Assembly (NCBI GenBank): GCA_035048495.1 | Contig: CM068551.1 | Span: 20,214,248 to 20,278,247 of the forward strand | Reading direction: 5' to 3' | Source of the DNA: Euptelea pleiosperma | Lineage: Eukaryota > Streptophyta > Magnoliopsida > Ranunculales > Eupteleaceae | DNA: 64,000 nt | Shown: positions 20,321-31,345 of the stretch, in pieces | How positions within the stretch are numbered: the stretch's first letter is position 1 | How the letters are laid out: every line of letters starts with the position of its first letter | Program-made: the position numbers and the translations under genes | Notes under the pieces: generated by a model | The model's input: only the letters and a program-made list of their open reading frames with translations | Database searches by the model: none | Told to the model about the DNA's origin: nothing

Positions 20321-21451
20321 TTTTTTTTTGAAAAAAAATTAAAATAATAATATTTCCAGCATTTTAATACTTACAAGTTACACATGAATTTGAGCATTAT
20401 TTGGGGGTTCAAGATCAAAAGGTTTGAAATCACTAATCAGGCTGATTTGTAGGTCCACCTAGGGATTGGCCAAACATCCATTAGGTCAACGTCCTCTAAA
20501 AATATACCACGTGGCTCATATTGTGACCTGTCAATCAACCCATCATGGGTTGATTTTAACTATGGGATTTTGAGCATTATTCGGAGTTTTTTATAAATTA
20601 AATGGGTTTTGACTCTTTCGAGTTTTCACCCATAAAGCTGTCATATGCTAAACTATAGCATATGTTATATCCCGTGCTAAATATTCATGTGGCAAATATG
20701 GCACAGGATACAGCATATGTTGTATTTTAGCATTAGGATAGCACCGGGTTAGGGTTGGAGTTGGAGCACCAGTTTTTGGCCCAGGCCCACCGTGCCAAAT
20801 TTTAGGATAGAACGGTGGGATAAACAGTGTTGGAGATGCTTTTAGTGAGACGAACAATCAAGGTGAGTACATATTTCCTGAAAGACGTCAGTCAGGAACA
20901 CTCCTGAACGACAACCGTAAGAGCCACGTCGTACAGTCTTCGAGACCGCAACCGTATGGATGTTTAGTCCATCGTTAGATGAAAAAACAGATCAAAGATG
21001 GTAATTTATAGCCGTTGGATCTTAGTCCTTCATGAGTTGATTTTTAGCCATGGGATTCGAGAATTGTTTGGGATATGAAATCCAACGGATATACATCACC
21101 AATAAAGCTTAATTTTGGTTTGTAGATCTACCAAAGAGTGGGCCAAGCATACATACGGTCAGTGGTCCCCAAGAATGTTCATTGTGGCATATACAGCTCG
21201 TTCCAATAAGATGGACTCAGTGGGCCCATTGTAATTGCCACATAGCATTTTCGTGAGGGAGGAGCAATATCAAACTTTTTCCCCAAACACTACTCCAATC
21301 TGAATCTGATATTTGAATACGATTCGATGTCGACATATATTCTGAATCAATATTCGAATTCAAATTTAATGGTTAGAAATTATCACTTAGGCTTATTTTT
21401 TGTATATAGATCATGGATGGGCCAAACATCCCCCCGGTTAGTGATCTCTAA
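20321..21451. mobile_element. Cluster of decayed MITE arms
   Basis: No gene is seen. A right arm of the ccacgtggc family lies near 20425-20540 (aatcaggctgatttgtagg, gccaaacatccat, accacgtggctcatattgtg). A diverged foldback pair lies near 20935-21180 (accgtatggatgtttagtcc against gggccaagcatacatacggt). A further arm near 21375-21450 is cut by the Tourist element at 21452. Positions 20700-20840 end in gtgttggagatgc, a motif typical of another MITE type. Confidence 0.5.
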
Positions 21452-21830
21452 AGGCCTGTTTGGTAACCCACCGTGACGAAAAAATAGAATATTTGTGCAC
21501 AGGAATATTCGCCCAGACGTGATTGGCAACCACTTGCCCCTGTCGAATATTTTTATTTTCAATAAAAATGAGTTTTTCAATATATAAAAAAGATAAAAAT
21601 GAGTTTTTTTATCCTTTGACCTAATATTTGAGTCCCACACTCGCCAAACTCATATTTGACTTACTTTGGTATGTGGGACCCACTCAAATTGAAACAAAAT
21701 AAAGTAAGCTAGCTAATACACATACCAAATGTTGTTAAATATTGATATGAACAAATATTTAGTTAAGATAATATTCAGCTGGCTAAATATCCGTCATTGG
21801 AACTCTTTTTCTCACATACCAAACAGGCCC
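21452..21830. mobile_element. Tourist-like (PIF/Harbinger) MITE with TAA duplication
   Basis: Termini aggcctgtttggtaac and the complement of cataccaaacaggccc are flanked by taa on both sides (21449-21451 and 21831-21833). A 3-bp TAA/TTA duplication with this terminus is characteristic of Tourist MITEs. It interrupts an older MITE whose arm resumes with agagttttccacctgg. Confidence 0.85.
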
Positions 21831-22002
21831 TAAGAGTTTTCCACCTGGTCATTAAAGATTTATTCCAAGAGCTGGCAGCCAGTTCATGCATCTCGAGAAT
21901 TCAGAATCTAAGGGTGTTGATTAGAGGACCTTGGCGATCTCAGGCCCGACTACACTTTTACTGTAGAATACAAAGACTCTAATCCCACGTTTGCCCTATT
22001 TA

Positions 22003-22805
22003 TACAAGGAACGGAAAATTTTTAAAAAGAAAATAACTTTAATCTATTCACTAAAAAAAAAAAAAAAAATTGACAATTCCAAAAAAGTAACTAAATGGCG
22101 TTTCTCCTTGACAGAAATAAAATGTGAAAAGATTGATTGTTTCTCCTGACAAAAGTAGGAAAAAAGCTGAACAGGCTAACAAACGCCCTTTTAAAGGGCG
22201 TTTCCCATAGAGGAGTAAAACTTTTATCCCAATACGAGCCACGTGGCACACTCTTAATGGACACTGACCATATGGATGTTTGATCAGTCCCTTGATGGAC
22301 CTGCAGTCCAAAAATCAGCCTAATTAATAATTTATAACCTTTGGATCTTTGCACTTAAATAATGCTCAAATTCTTACGATTAAAATCAACCCATGAAAAT
22401 AACTTCAATCCAACGCTTATAAACCACTAATCATGTTTCTTTTTTGGTATGTAGGTCAACCTAGTGATTTGCCAAACATTCATACGGTCATCGTCCGATA
22501 ACAGTGTGCCATGTGGCTCATATCGGGACAAAAGTTTTACTCCTCTATGGACAAACGCCCTTTAAAAAGGGCCTCTGTGAGGTACAGACGCCCTTTAAAA
22601 GGACGTTTATCAGCACGTTTGTCAGCCTTTTTCCCTAGAACCAGTCAGTCAGGGAGAATCGACTTTTTTTTGCCCAAAAATGTAAGATTAAAGTTTATTT
22701 TCTCCTTTCAAACGGCGTTTAGTTACTTTTTTTGCCCAAAAATTCATTTTTGTTTTTGTAAATAGATTAAAGTTTGTTTTCTTTTTAAAAATTTCCGTAC
22801 AAGGA
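22003..22805. repeat. 0.8-kb nested palindrome
   Basis: The outer arms pair over roughly 200 bp: tacaaggaacgg ... atttttaaaaagaaaataac, ctttaatctatt, aaaaaagtaactaaatgg, aacgcccttttaaagggcg and catagaggagtaaaact on the left find their complements in reverse order at 22545-22805. The centre (22214-22543) is itself a foldback MITE whose ends continue the pairing. An RNA across it would form one very long hairpin. It is absent from block A copy 1. No recognisable target duplication. Confidence 0.85.
22214..22543. mobile_element. Foldback MITE at the palindrome centre
   Basis: ccacgtggc-family element: gagtaaaacttttatcccaa and gagccacgtggcacactctt on the left, complements at the right end (gtgtgccatgtggctcatat, aaaagttttactc). 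Its ends merge with the surrounding palindrome. Confidence 0.75.
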
Positions 22806-23474
22806 ATCTAATTTTCGAGGAGCAACCCACACCGTTGGATTCAAATCGTGCGAGCTCTCGTGCGCTCTAGGGTTTCAGAAGATCTATATATGTACGACGT
22901 TCCCTATGAAATACCTCCGTTTGGCAACGGAACGAGAGAGAGCTAACGCCGACGATACGAAGACTACCCTTTCTATCTTTTTTTAAAGAGTAAACATGGT
23001 AGAGAAAGAGAGAGCAAGAGATCCCGATCTCTATCTCTAACTGCACTCAACTGTGTTTCTCTTTATAAAATGATGAATCGGGTATCATGTTTTTCTACCA
23101 ACTCTGCAGATCTGTGAGTGCAATTTTATTTATTTTTGCTTGTTTAACTGATTTGATTTCTTTGAGAGATTCATTTCTTGTATAAGTTCTTACGAACATT
23201 GATTATAAGTTTCAGAAATACATGCCTGATTAGCTAATTCATGAAACAATTGGATCTGTTATTTGAGCTCGCGGACGATGGATCTCTTGAATCTAACTGT
23301 CAATGGCCTCAACCCCAGAAATCTTTTGCAATTAACGGTGGGGAAGCACAACTGTTAACATTATCTTCACAAAAGCATGAAAGATATAAGATTATAGTCA
23401 CTTGTGACCATCGGTAGGCAAATTGTCCTGAATTCCACTCTTAGTCGTTTCGTTTCCCATTGGTGATTCTTTCT

Positions 23475-23605
23475 TTCTTTTTCGTCTTTCTTTTTAGCTC
23501 TTTGTTGTTGTAAGTTCTCTTCTCCTTGCTTTGGTAGGCTTACTCAGCCTCCAAGCTTTTAATAAAGCTCTTTACATTTTCTTAAAAAAAAAAAAAAAAA
23601 TTTCT
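23475..23605 (+). mobile_element. LINE 3' tail with poly(A)
   Basis: The insert ends in an A17 run (about 23583-23600) preceded by cttttaataaagctcttta, similar to the tail of the LINE at 48779-49370 (ttattaataaagctttcact). Copy 1 of block A lacks it (near 2190-2205). Only the 3'-UTR is left. Confidence 0.75.
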
Positions 23606-24308
23606 TTTGGATTAGTCTCATTTTTCCGTATCAGACTGAAATGTAAAACTAGGAACATTAACAGGAAGAAGAAAAGCTTCAATTGCTCACTCTGACTATT
23701 TCTTGAATCAATGCATGAATTTCACTTGTATTACGTACTTCTGAAAATCGAAATATCATACGAGAAATCCTCGTTATTGAGTCCTTACCAAAACTCCATT
23801 AGCCAGAAGATATGGTCTTCAATAGTATGGAACGGTAGAAACTGGATTCGTGTCACTGATCCCAAGTAGTTGGATTAAGGCTGTGATGATGAAGATGATG
23901 AGACAATGGTATTTGTGTCTGTGTCGAATGCCCTGTCCAGACTACAGAGTTGAGCTTGTATGAAGGGTTTTTATTCAAAGATTTAAAATATCTGATGTTC
24001 TTGTTTTACTTGGTTGATTGAGATAGACCATCATTTTGTGCTCCAGTGATCAGTTTATGTTAGCCATGCAACACAAGCATTCATTCCGGATTACTATCAA
24101 ATTCCTGCCAGTGTAGTGCTTTTATAGTGCATCACTGGTCCCAAGCCCAGATGGAGAAGGGTTACGTCAGGTTCGCATTCACTGTAAAACCATGTGATAT
24201 CCTATCATGAATCCTGATCCATTGTGAATAGAGGAAGATTCTGTAGATGAGGATGAGCTGTTATTATATGGAATCAACATACAGAGCTTATTGGTAAGAT
24301 AACATGGG

Positions 24309-24565
24309 AGTTTTAATTTTCGGCGATATCTTCGATTTCGAGGACCGGAGCCGAAATCCCAACAATTTTGGCCCCCTCTGCTATATCTTCATTAATTACT
24401 AAATTTCATGTCTTATTTCCTATTTTAAAGGCAACAATTAAGATTCGCTTCTCATGGGAGATTATGGAGAGAGAAATAAATAAGATTTCTTAAAAAATTT
24501 CAGATTGAAATTTCAGTTTCGGCCCTCACTGAAGTGGCTACCGAAACCGAAATTTCAAACCTTGC
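24309..24565. mobile_element. Diverged CAAGGTTT-type MITE
   Basis: It ends aaaccgaaatttcaaacctt; the left end gttttaattttcgg is its decayed complement. Same subfamily as 11399-11584. It interrupts block A copy 2 between sequences that are adjacent in copy 1 (3315-3330). Confidence 0.7.
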
Positions 24566-25297
24566 CTCCATGTAGCATGCTAGGCCTCTGTCTCCTGATG
24601 TTAGCTAAAGCTTAAGCCTCTTTGAAATTGGTTCATGTATATGATGCATTCTGATGACCCGAGGTTAAAACAATTGTCGATCCTGCTCTCAATCAAGCTC
24701 TAGAGGAATTCTACTTTTAGAACTTGATTCAAGACCTTCCCTTCTTCTTGAATGTACTAGCAGTTTAACTTCAGCACCTTAGTTTCAGGGTCATCTTAAA
24801 ATCATTATTTTAAAAGCTATCTCCTCTCAACTGGTTTTGTAATTGGATTAGCATCAAACCCGTATTCAACCAATTAGCAAAAAGAGAAGGAGATCCTACA
24901 GCTTCTCTCCCTTCACATGATCTTCTTTCATAGTGTATCACATGGTTATCATTCAGACTGACCGGATGCTAGCTGACTCTTGGATTGGATCAGTAGCTGC
25001 ACTCACATTGTTCCAATTATGCTAAACATTCAATCAATGCAATGTTAACCGTTGAGTTGGTGGTTTACCGGCGCAATCAGATGGTTAGGAATTCATTGGT
25101 TAATAATGCAAAAATCGCTCTAGCTCTGTAATTTTTCGGTACCATACTTCGGTGCAATCAAACTTGTGTTAACAGTACCACTTGAACTACCAAATCTTTG
25201 AATATCAGTGAGGTGGTCTACCGGAACCAAATTTCTCTTTGAATAAATCTTTACATATATGACAATTTTAACATTATGTTTATATATTTGGAAATGC

Positions 25298-25476
25298 TAC
25301 CCCATAGATAACGGGCAGTTGAGGCTATTGACCACTGGATGCAAGAGATCCATGGTCTACGAGGAAACAACTGCAAAAGGTAAAATAGATGTTCTCTCGT
25401 GGCGCCGTAGATCTCTTGAATCCACTGGTCAATGGCCTCAACTGCACATATTTTTGTCCGGTTATCCGTGGGGTAG
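25298..25476. mobile_element. Foldback MITE
   Basis: Arms ctaccccatagataacgggc and the complement of ggttatccgtggggtag pair and continue through gttgaggctattgaccactg and gatctcttgaatccactggt. Fragments of the same family occur at 2004-2055 and 23277-23320. Non-coding. Confidence 0.8.
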
Positions 25477-25888
25477 AACGAGTCTATATTTAACATTCTG
25501 TCTAACGCTGCACCCATCCACACTGAGTGTCCAGACTGTTGTGACTGTCCTCACAAAAATTGACTTTAATTTGAAAAATCTGGACCATCCAATTAAGCCA
25601 TAACTTTAGATCAATTTTTTATATGGTTAGCAATGTCGAGACTAAGCTCTTCCCGGACTCATATTTATATATTGGTTCTTATTAGTTCCCTTCCAATATC
25701 AAATTACCTAAAATTGGAACTATTATTATTGGTTCCGGTTAGGTTCCTATGATTGTTTGGTTGGTTCCCCAAAATGTCAAACCAGAACCATAGTTTTCAG
25801 TTTTGGTTCCCTTTAGACGGTACAAATTGACAAGGGCCGGGATATTGCCACCCATGTTCTTACGTTGTCCACTTTTACATAACCACCA

Positions 25889-26255
25889 TCACCTTAGTTT
25901 TGCATTTTTATGTTGTCCACCCACTTTATATACTTAACTCACCTTCTCTTTTCTCATTTCCAACACCGAAACCCCCTTCCATTACCACCACCCTCGCCAC
26001 CCCTGCACTACCACCCCCATTACCACCACTTCTTCTTCTTTCACCACCACCATCGCCGCCTCTGCACCCCCGTCACCTTTGTTTTGCATTTTTATGTTGT
26101 CCACCCACTTTATATACTTACTCACCTTCTCTTTTCTCATTTCCAACACCGAAACCCCCTTCCATTACCACCACCCTCGCCGCCCCTGCATTACCACCCC
26201 CATTACCACCACTTCTTCTTCTTTCACCACCACCATCGCCGCCGCTGCACTACCA
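25889..26255. repeat. Two-copy 184-bp tandem repeat, C/T-rich
   Basis: A 184-bp unit (caccttagttttgcattt ... ttcaccaccaccatcgccgc) is repeated almost exactly at about 26073. The unit is rich in ccaccacc and cttcttctt, so stops are rare and three overlapping frames of 136-168 codons appear. They encode only Pro/Leu/His/Ser-rich low-complexity sequence. I do not call them genes. The (ga)n tract at 26337-26357 follows. Confidence 0.9.
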
Positions 26256-26520
26256 CCGTTGCTCTCTCTCGCTTTACTGCTCCTCTCTCTACTGCTCCCA
26301 GCCCAGCCAAGGTACACATGGAAGCCTCAATTGGGCCGAGAGGGAGAGAGAGAGAGAGTGATTATACCCGAAGTTTATCATTCCTCAATCAAAGGTCTTT
26401 TATTGGTTTTTCTTAGATGGAAAGAAAAGCTACGAGATCTACGGAACAAATGTTCGTCGTCAACAGATCTGGTTTGTGGGGCCTATTGACATCAAATAGA
26501 GTCGGCCATGGTTTTATAAA

Positions 26521-26902
26521 AGAGTCCGTCTAGAGCTACACCCATTTCTTACATCCACTTCTTACACCCAAGGTTGGGGCCCACATGGACATCATGTTCG
26601 ACGATCCAACCGCACAATGAGTTTTTCATACTATGGTTACCCTTCTCACAAAAAATCAGGACATTTCGACATTCTTAACCTCATGAAAATATGATTTTAA
26701 TTTAAAAAATCCAGACCATCCAATTAAACTATTATTTTCGGTCAATTTTTTATACGGTTAGCAATGTCAAAGTGAACTGACTTTTGGCAACGATGATCAT
26801 CATGGCAAGGACAACTCATTGTGCGGTTGGATTGTCCAACATGATGTCCATGTGGGCCCCAACCTCGGGTGTAAGAAATGGGTGTAGCTCTAGACGGACT
26901 CT
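26521..26902. mobile_element. Foldback MITE
   Basis: Arms agagtccgtctagagctaca and the complement of gtagctctagacggactct pair for about 110 bp each, through acccatttcttac, ggggcccacatggacatcat and atccaaccgcacaatgagtt. It lies about 0.6 kb upstream of the first PPR gene. Confidence 0.88.
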
Positions 26903-26939
26903 TTATTAAATGGTTATACAGTAACGCCCCAAGCCAGTT

Positions 26940-27125
26940 ATGCATTTTCCTGTTTTAATGCCGTATAATGGCCATTATTTAACGGCCATTATTTTGAAAA
27001 AAAAAACGTTTTTTTCTGTAATCTTGGCCTTTTTTTGAAAATATTAATATTGCTACTATTATTTTTACTCTAACATAACGGCGACATTAAGGTGCCGTTA
27101 TAACGGGTCATTTAAAACTTTGATA
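26940..27125. mobile_element. Fragment of CAAGGTTT-type MITE
   Basis: Contains ggccattatttaacggccat and gccgttataacgggtcattt followed by aaaactttg, the decayed right terminus of the hAT-type family. The left terminus is lost. Confidence 0.5.
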
Positions 27126-27505
27126 TTTAACACTAAAAATTTTAAAAACATATATATTTAGGTTTAGCTAAAATATGAATTAAAAAATAAAAATAAAAAT
27201 TTTGATCTTTTTTTATTTTAATCGGTGAATTAACAGGCGCAAGATGCATGTCACGTTTTAACGTTAGCCAAATGATGGTTGAAGTTCAACTAGGTCAAGG
27301 GGGTAGTCCTAAAGTTTGAAAGTATAATGGGGTATTACAAATTACTTTTAAATTTCAATGGGGTGTTACTAAAATACCTTTTGTTTTATAAAATGGATAT
27401 TACTCAGATTGTACAAGCCAGAAAGCTTGCAGATCTAATGTCTATAGACCATTGTTAGAATCTATCCAAAAAGATGAAATGAACACAGACATCTTCCCAT
27501 GAAAA
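27126..27505 (+). other. 5' flank of PPR gene 1
   Basis: AT-rich, with no gene. It must contain the promoter if the gene is expressed. There is no decisive TATA; weak candidates are the tatatattta runs near 27150. Short gggtattac repeats occur near 27330 and 27362. Confidence 0.4.
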
Positions 27506-29370
27506 ATGGCGCTTAGACGAGCTGCTGCTGCAACAATAAGAATAACTTCTGATGCTGCTCATCAAAAGGTTACTTTCTCTGTCCTGTCTGTTGCTCATCT
27601 TTCCACAGATTTACATTTACATGGGATTGCTAGCACTAATACTAAAACTAGAAAGAATCCTAATCTTGATTTTCCGGATACAACCCATTTCGAGAAATAT
27701 GTGATAGAGCAGTGTAAAACAAGAAGAATTTTGATTGAAGATGCCTTGGATTTGTTTGATCATATGCTTCAAATGCAACCTTTGCCGAAAATTTCTTCTT
27801 TTAATCATCTGTTAGGTGCAATTGCCAGAATGAAACAGTATTCAACCGTTTATTCTCTCTATAAACAGATGATAAGTTCAGTAGGAATCTCACCTGATGT
27901 ATGTACTCTGAACATCTTGATCAATTGTTACTGCCACTTGAATCGGGTGGATGTCGGCCTTTCTATATTTGGAAACATCCTGAAACGTGGTTACGAACCA
28001 AACGCTGTTACCTTGAACACACTGATTAAGGGACTCTATCTGGAAGATAAAATTGCTCAAGCAGTAGAGTTGTTTAACAAGTCGGAGAAACAATATCCAC
28101 CTGATGTAATTACATATGGAACGATGATAAACGGACTTTGCAAGACTGGGAACACTAGTGCAGCGTATCGGTTGCTCAGGAAAATGGAGGAGAGGGGGAG
28201 TTGTAAACCTAATTTAAAGATTTATTCCATGATCATCGATAGTCTCTGCAAAGACAGATTGATAGACGAGGGTCTTAAACTATTCTCAGAAATGATCGGT
28301 AAAGGCATTTCTCCAAATGTCATCACTTACAGTTCCTTGATTCAAGGCCTATGCAATTTAGGCCGATGGAAAGAAGCGTCAAGATTTTTCGACGATATGG
28401 TGGATTGCAGAATCTCACCTGATGTAATAACCTTCAGCATTCTTGTGGATGCTCTTTGCAAAGAAGGGATGACCAAAGAAGCACATGAATTGTTAGAAGT
28501 AATGATTCAAAGAGGTGAGGAGCCTAATACAGTCACATACAGTGCATTGATGGATGGATATTGCTTGAAAGGCCAGCTAGTTGAGGCAGTTAATGTCTTT
28601 GATTCCATGGTGCATAAAGGTTATGAGCCCAATGTAGTTACCTACAGTGTTTTGATTAATGGGTTTTGCAAGAGTAGGAGGATAGGCGAGGCTCTGCGTC
28701 TCTTTGGAGAGATGCGTTGCAAAGGATTGAAGCCCACCGTTGTTACCTATGATACTCTTATTGGAGGATGGTGTCTAGTGGGGAATGTTGTGGCTGCACA
28801 GGATCTCTTTAAGGAGATGCAGTCTCTTGGCCAAAGTCCAAATACCATCACGTACAATATATTGTTGGATGGGCTATGCAAAAACTCTGTCTTGATGAGG
28901 CTATAAAACTGCTTCATGTGATGGAAAGCAGCTTAGTTAAACCAGACATTAGGACTTACAGCATCCTCATTGATGGTATGTGCAAAGATGGTAAACTCAA
29001 AGATGCCAAGGAACTTTTCAGCAAAATATCTACCAAAGGATTGGAGCCTAACACTATAACATATAACATAATAATAAATGGCCTTTGTAAAGAAGGACTG
29101 CTGAAAGAAGCTTACGATTTGTTCTCTCAAATGAAGGATAGGGGTTACCCGCCAAACGAATCCACATTCAGTACCATAGTCTGGGGCTTTCTGCAAGCGC
29201 ATGAGATTCGTAGGGCGATTCAGCTTCTGAGCGAAATGATTGAGAAGGGCTATTCACCAAGTGCATTCCTCACGTCTAAGATAGTGGATTTGCAATCAGT
29301 GGATGGGCCAGATCATGAATGTCTGGATATTCTACGGAAGTTCTTGCAAGGACAAAGGAAAACATGTTGA
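27506..29370 (+). CDS. P-class PPR protein, RFL-like, with one-base frameshift
   Basis: Intronless. The first frame runs 466 codons from ATG 27506, and the second frame continues to a stop at 29368-29370. Joined, it is about 620 residues. The N-terminus is rich in Ala, Arg and Ser with few acids, as in mitochondrial presequences. From about residue 95, fourteen 35-residue P motifs follow (V-x-T-Y-x-x-L-I-x-G-L-C-K ... G-x-x-P-N/D) without E or DYW domains. P-class PPR proteins bind organellar RNA; the short first motif and strong repeat similarity suit the restorer-of-fertility-like clade. The frame breaks in motif 11 near 28880-28888: the paralogue has aaccactgtttt where this copy has aactctgtctt, one base short. 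Unless this is a sequencing error, the product stops after motif 10, so it may be a pseudogene. The paralogue is at 36352. Confidence 0.9.
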
Positions 29371-29650
29371 ATTTTGAGTCAATATTGAAATTCATTTTAA
29401 GCTGTTGAAGTGGATGCTGTTACTCGTCTCTCTGATTGAGGGCAGTAGTATGTATTGTTGGAAACCAATACAAGATGCAGCACCTTGCACGAACGTCGGT
29501 ACGATTTCTGGAAACTAGGTATGTTACCTTCTTCATAAATGAGGAAATGATCCTGTGGAATAATGTGATTGACCATTCATTAGTTTATGGGAAGTATATC
29601 ATACTCTTAATTTCCCTCCAAACCATTTATCCAATCCCTTGAAACATCCA
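29371..29650 (+). other. 3' flank of PPR gene 1, shared with PPR gene 2
   Basis: Aligns loosely with 38437-38690 (gaattttgagtcaat / gaattccaagtcaat; gcagcacctt / gcagcacttt; cataaatgaggaa / aataaatgagaat). The duplication that made the two PPR genes therefore included the 3' flank. Confidence 0.6.
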
Positions 29651-30140
29651 TGCGGCGGTCAGTGGACCCATATGGCAGCGGTGAGAAACAAAAACCACTA
29701 TACTTGACGTCTTTGGCGTTACATCACAACCCTTCCAAAAATAACCTTTTAACCTATAGTTAATGGGAGAATGGCCACCCTCTCTCAAATCTCACCGGTG
29801 ACCTTCCTCTTAAGGTCTTGGACGCTTGCTGCCACCTACCGAGAAAGTTTTTGATCCAGGCATCCAGGTAGCACGTAATAATGCCACTTGATACACTTAG
29901 ATACCAATGACCGCAAGGATTTTTGGCCAATCCGGCCATCCCTATGTGGACCTACAGACCGAAAAATCATCCAAATTGGAGGTTTATAATCATTAGATTT
30001 TTAGTCTTTTTCATGGGTTGATTTTCAACCGTGGGGTTCGAACATTATTTTGAGGTACTCGATCCAATGGCTGTACACTACCAATCAGGCAGAGGTATGT
30101 AGGTTCACCTAGAGATGGGCCAAACATCCATATGGTCTCT
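29650..30140. mobile_element. MITE arm fragment and a diverged foldback MITE
   Basis: Positions 29650-29720 are a right arm of the 8531-type family (catccatgcggcggtcagtg, ggcagcggtgagaaac). Positions 29890-30140 form a weak foldback related to the ccacgtggc family (gaccgcaagg...ggccatccctatgtggacct against aggttcacctagagatgggc). Confidence 0.55.
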
Positions 30141-30590
30141 AGTCTCTAAGAAGGGCGTTTTTAGGTGGTGCCCAAATGCCTGCATCAAAGTTTTTCTCAC
30201 CTCTGCCCCACTTTGACAATCGTGTTTTTAGGTGGTGCCCAAATGCCTGGATCAAAGTTTTTCTTGCCCCTGCCTCACTTTGACAGTCGCTTGCTGGCTC
30301 ACTTTGACAATCGCTTGCCATTGGATTGAGGTACTCGATCCAATGGCTGTACAATACCAATCAGGTTGAGGTATGTAGGTTCACCTAGGGATGGGCCAAA
30401 CATCCATATGGTCTCTAGTCTCTAAGAGTGGCGTTTTTAGGTGGTGCCCAAATGCCTGCATCAAAGTTTTTCTCGCCTCTGCCCCACTTTGACAGTCATG
30501 TTTTTAGGTGGTGCGCAAATGCCTGGATCAAAGTTTTTCTCGTCCCTGCCTCACTTTGACAGTCGCTTGCTGCCCCCCTTGAACAAAATC
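30052..30590. repeat. Nested tandem repeats (276 bp and 67 bp)
   Basis: A unit starting in gaggtactcgatccaatggc is repeated with a 276-bp period (atgggccaaacatcc at 30115 and 30391). Each unit holds two 67-bp subrepeats of gtttttaggtggtgcccaaa (30157, 30224, 30433, 30500), each followed by aaagtttttctc and cactttgacagtcg. Non-coding. The MITE arm was duplicated together with the subrepeats. Confidence 0.88.
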
Positions 30591-30919
30591 TACTAATTTT
30601 AGGTGAGAAAGTCACTCCAATGATGAGCCTGTGTTTTATCCATCACAGATTCATGGATTTTCTATTTGCTGGTATGCTCATGCTTCACAACCTTGTTGTT
30701 CCTTAACTCAATAAAACTGCTTATTTTCCCGTCCTATTGCAGCTTCCACTCCCACACTGGTGGCTGTTCTTCCTGTTTCTTAAAGTAATTTAGGTAACCG
30801 TGCTCTACTTGTGTTACATAACACATTTTTATTGATAGAGATCTTCATTACTCCTCTTGCCTTGATGGTGCAGAAGTATAAAATACTCTTTATATTCGTA
30901 TGATGCCTTTGTCTTACTA

Positions 30920-31335
30920 AGGGGTGTCAATGGATAGTCAATAATTCGAATCCATATTCGAAAAATCAGATATTATCTGAAATTTTCATATATCAGATTT
31001 GGATAATTTTTTATATTTGAATACTTTTCAGATACGGATTCGGAGATCGATATATTGGATTTGATAATATCCGACCCGATATATTATATAAATATAATAA
31101 CTATATTATATTCAGTTTTTGTATATATAATATATTTATTATAATAATTATATTTATTATAAATATAAATGCAATAATTTATTATATATGTATATATCCG
31201 ATAAGTTAATCAGATTCGAATTCGAATATTGATTCAGAATATCCGTCAGATGTTGAATTGAATTCGAATATCAGATACATTTTTCGGATTGGGATATGCT
31301 TATATTCGATTCAAAAAGTATCTGTTGACAGCCCT
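30920..31335. mobile_element. Mutator-like MITE with 9-bp target duplication
   Basis: Ends aggggtgtcaa and ttgacagccct are inverted repeats. The direct repeat gtcttacta flanks it at 30911-30919 and 31337-31345. The interior is extremely AT-rich and palindromic (tattcgaatccatattcg-type phrases). Nine-base duplications are typical of Mutator-like elements. A truncated relative ends near 4635. Confidence 0.85.
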
Positions 31336-31345
31336 AGTCTTACTA

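Larger units (their letters stand above)
21880..25110. repeat. Segmental duplication block A, copy 2
   Basis: Direct paralogue of 1-4455. It lacks the insertions at 211-788, 1400-1691 and 3636-3900 of copy 1. It gained a nested foldback (22003-22805), a LINE tail (about 23475-23605) and a MITE (24309-24565). The conserved exon-like stretch (23060-23115) reads M-M-N-R-V-S-C-F-S-T-N against M-M-N-W-V-S-C-F-S-T-N in copy 1. No long frame follows in either copy. Confidence 0.85.

Noticed and set aside
25900..26489. Three overlapping frames of 136-168 codons on the plus strand
   Set aside because: They come from a duplicated C/T-rich repeat with few stops. The products are Pro/Leu/His low complexity, all three frames are equally open, and there is no family resemblance.
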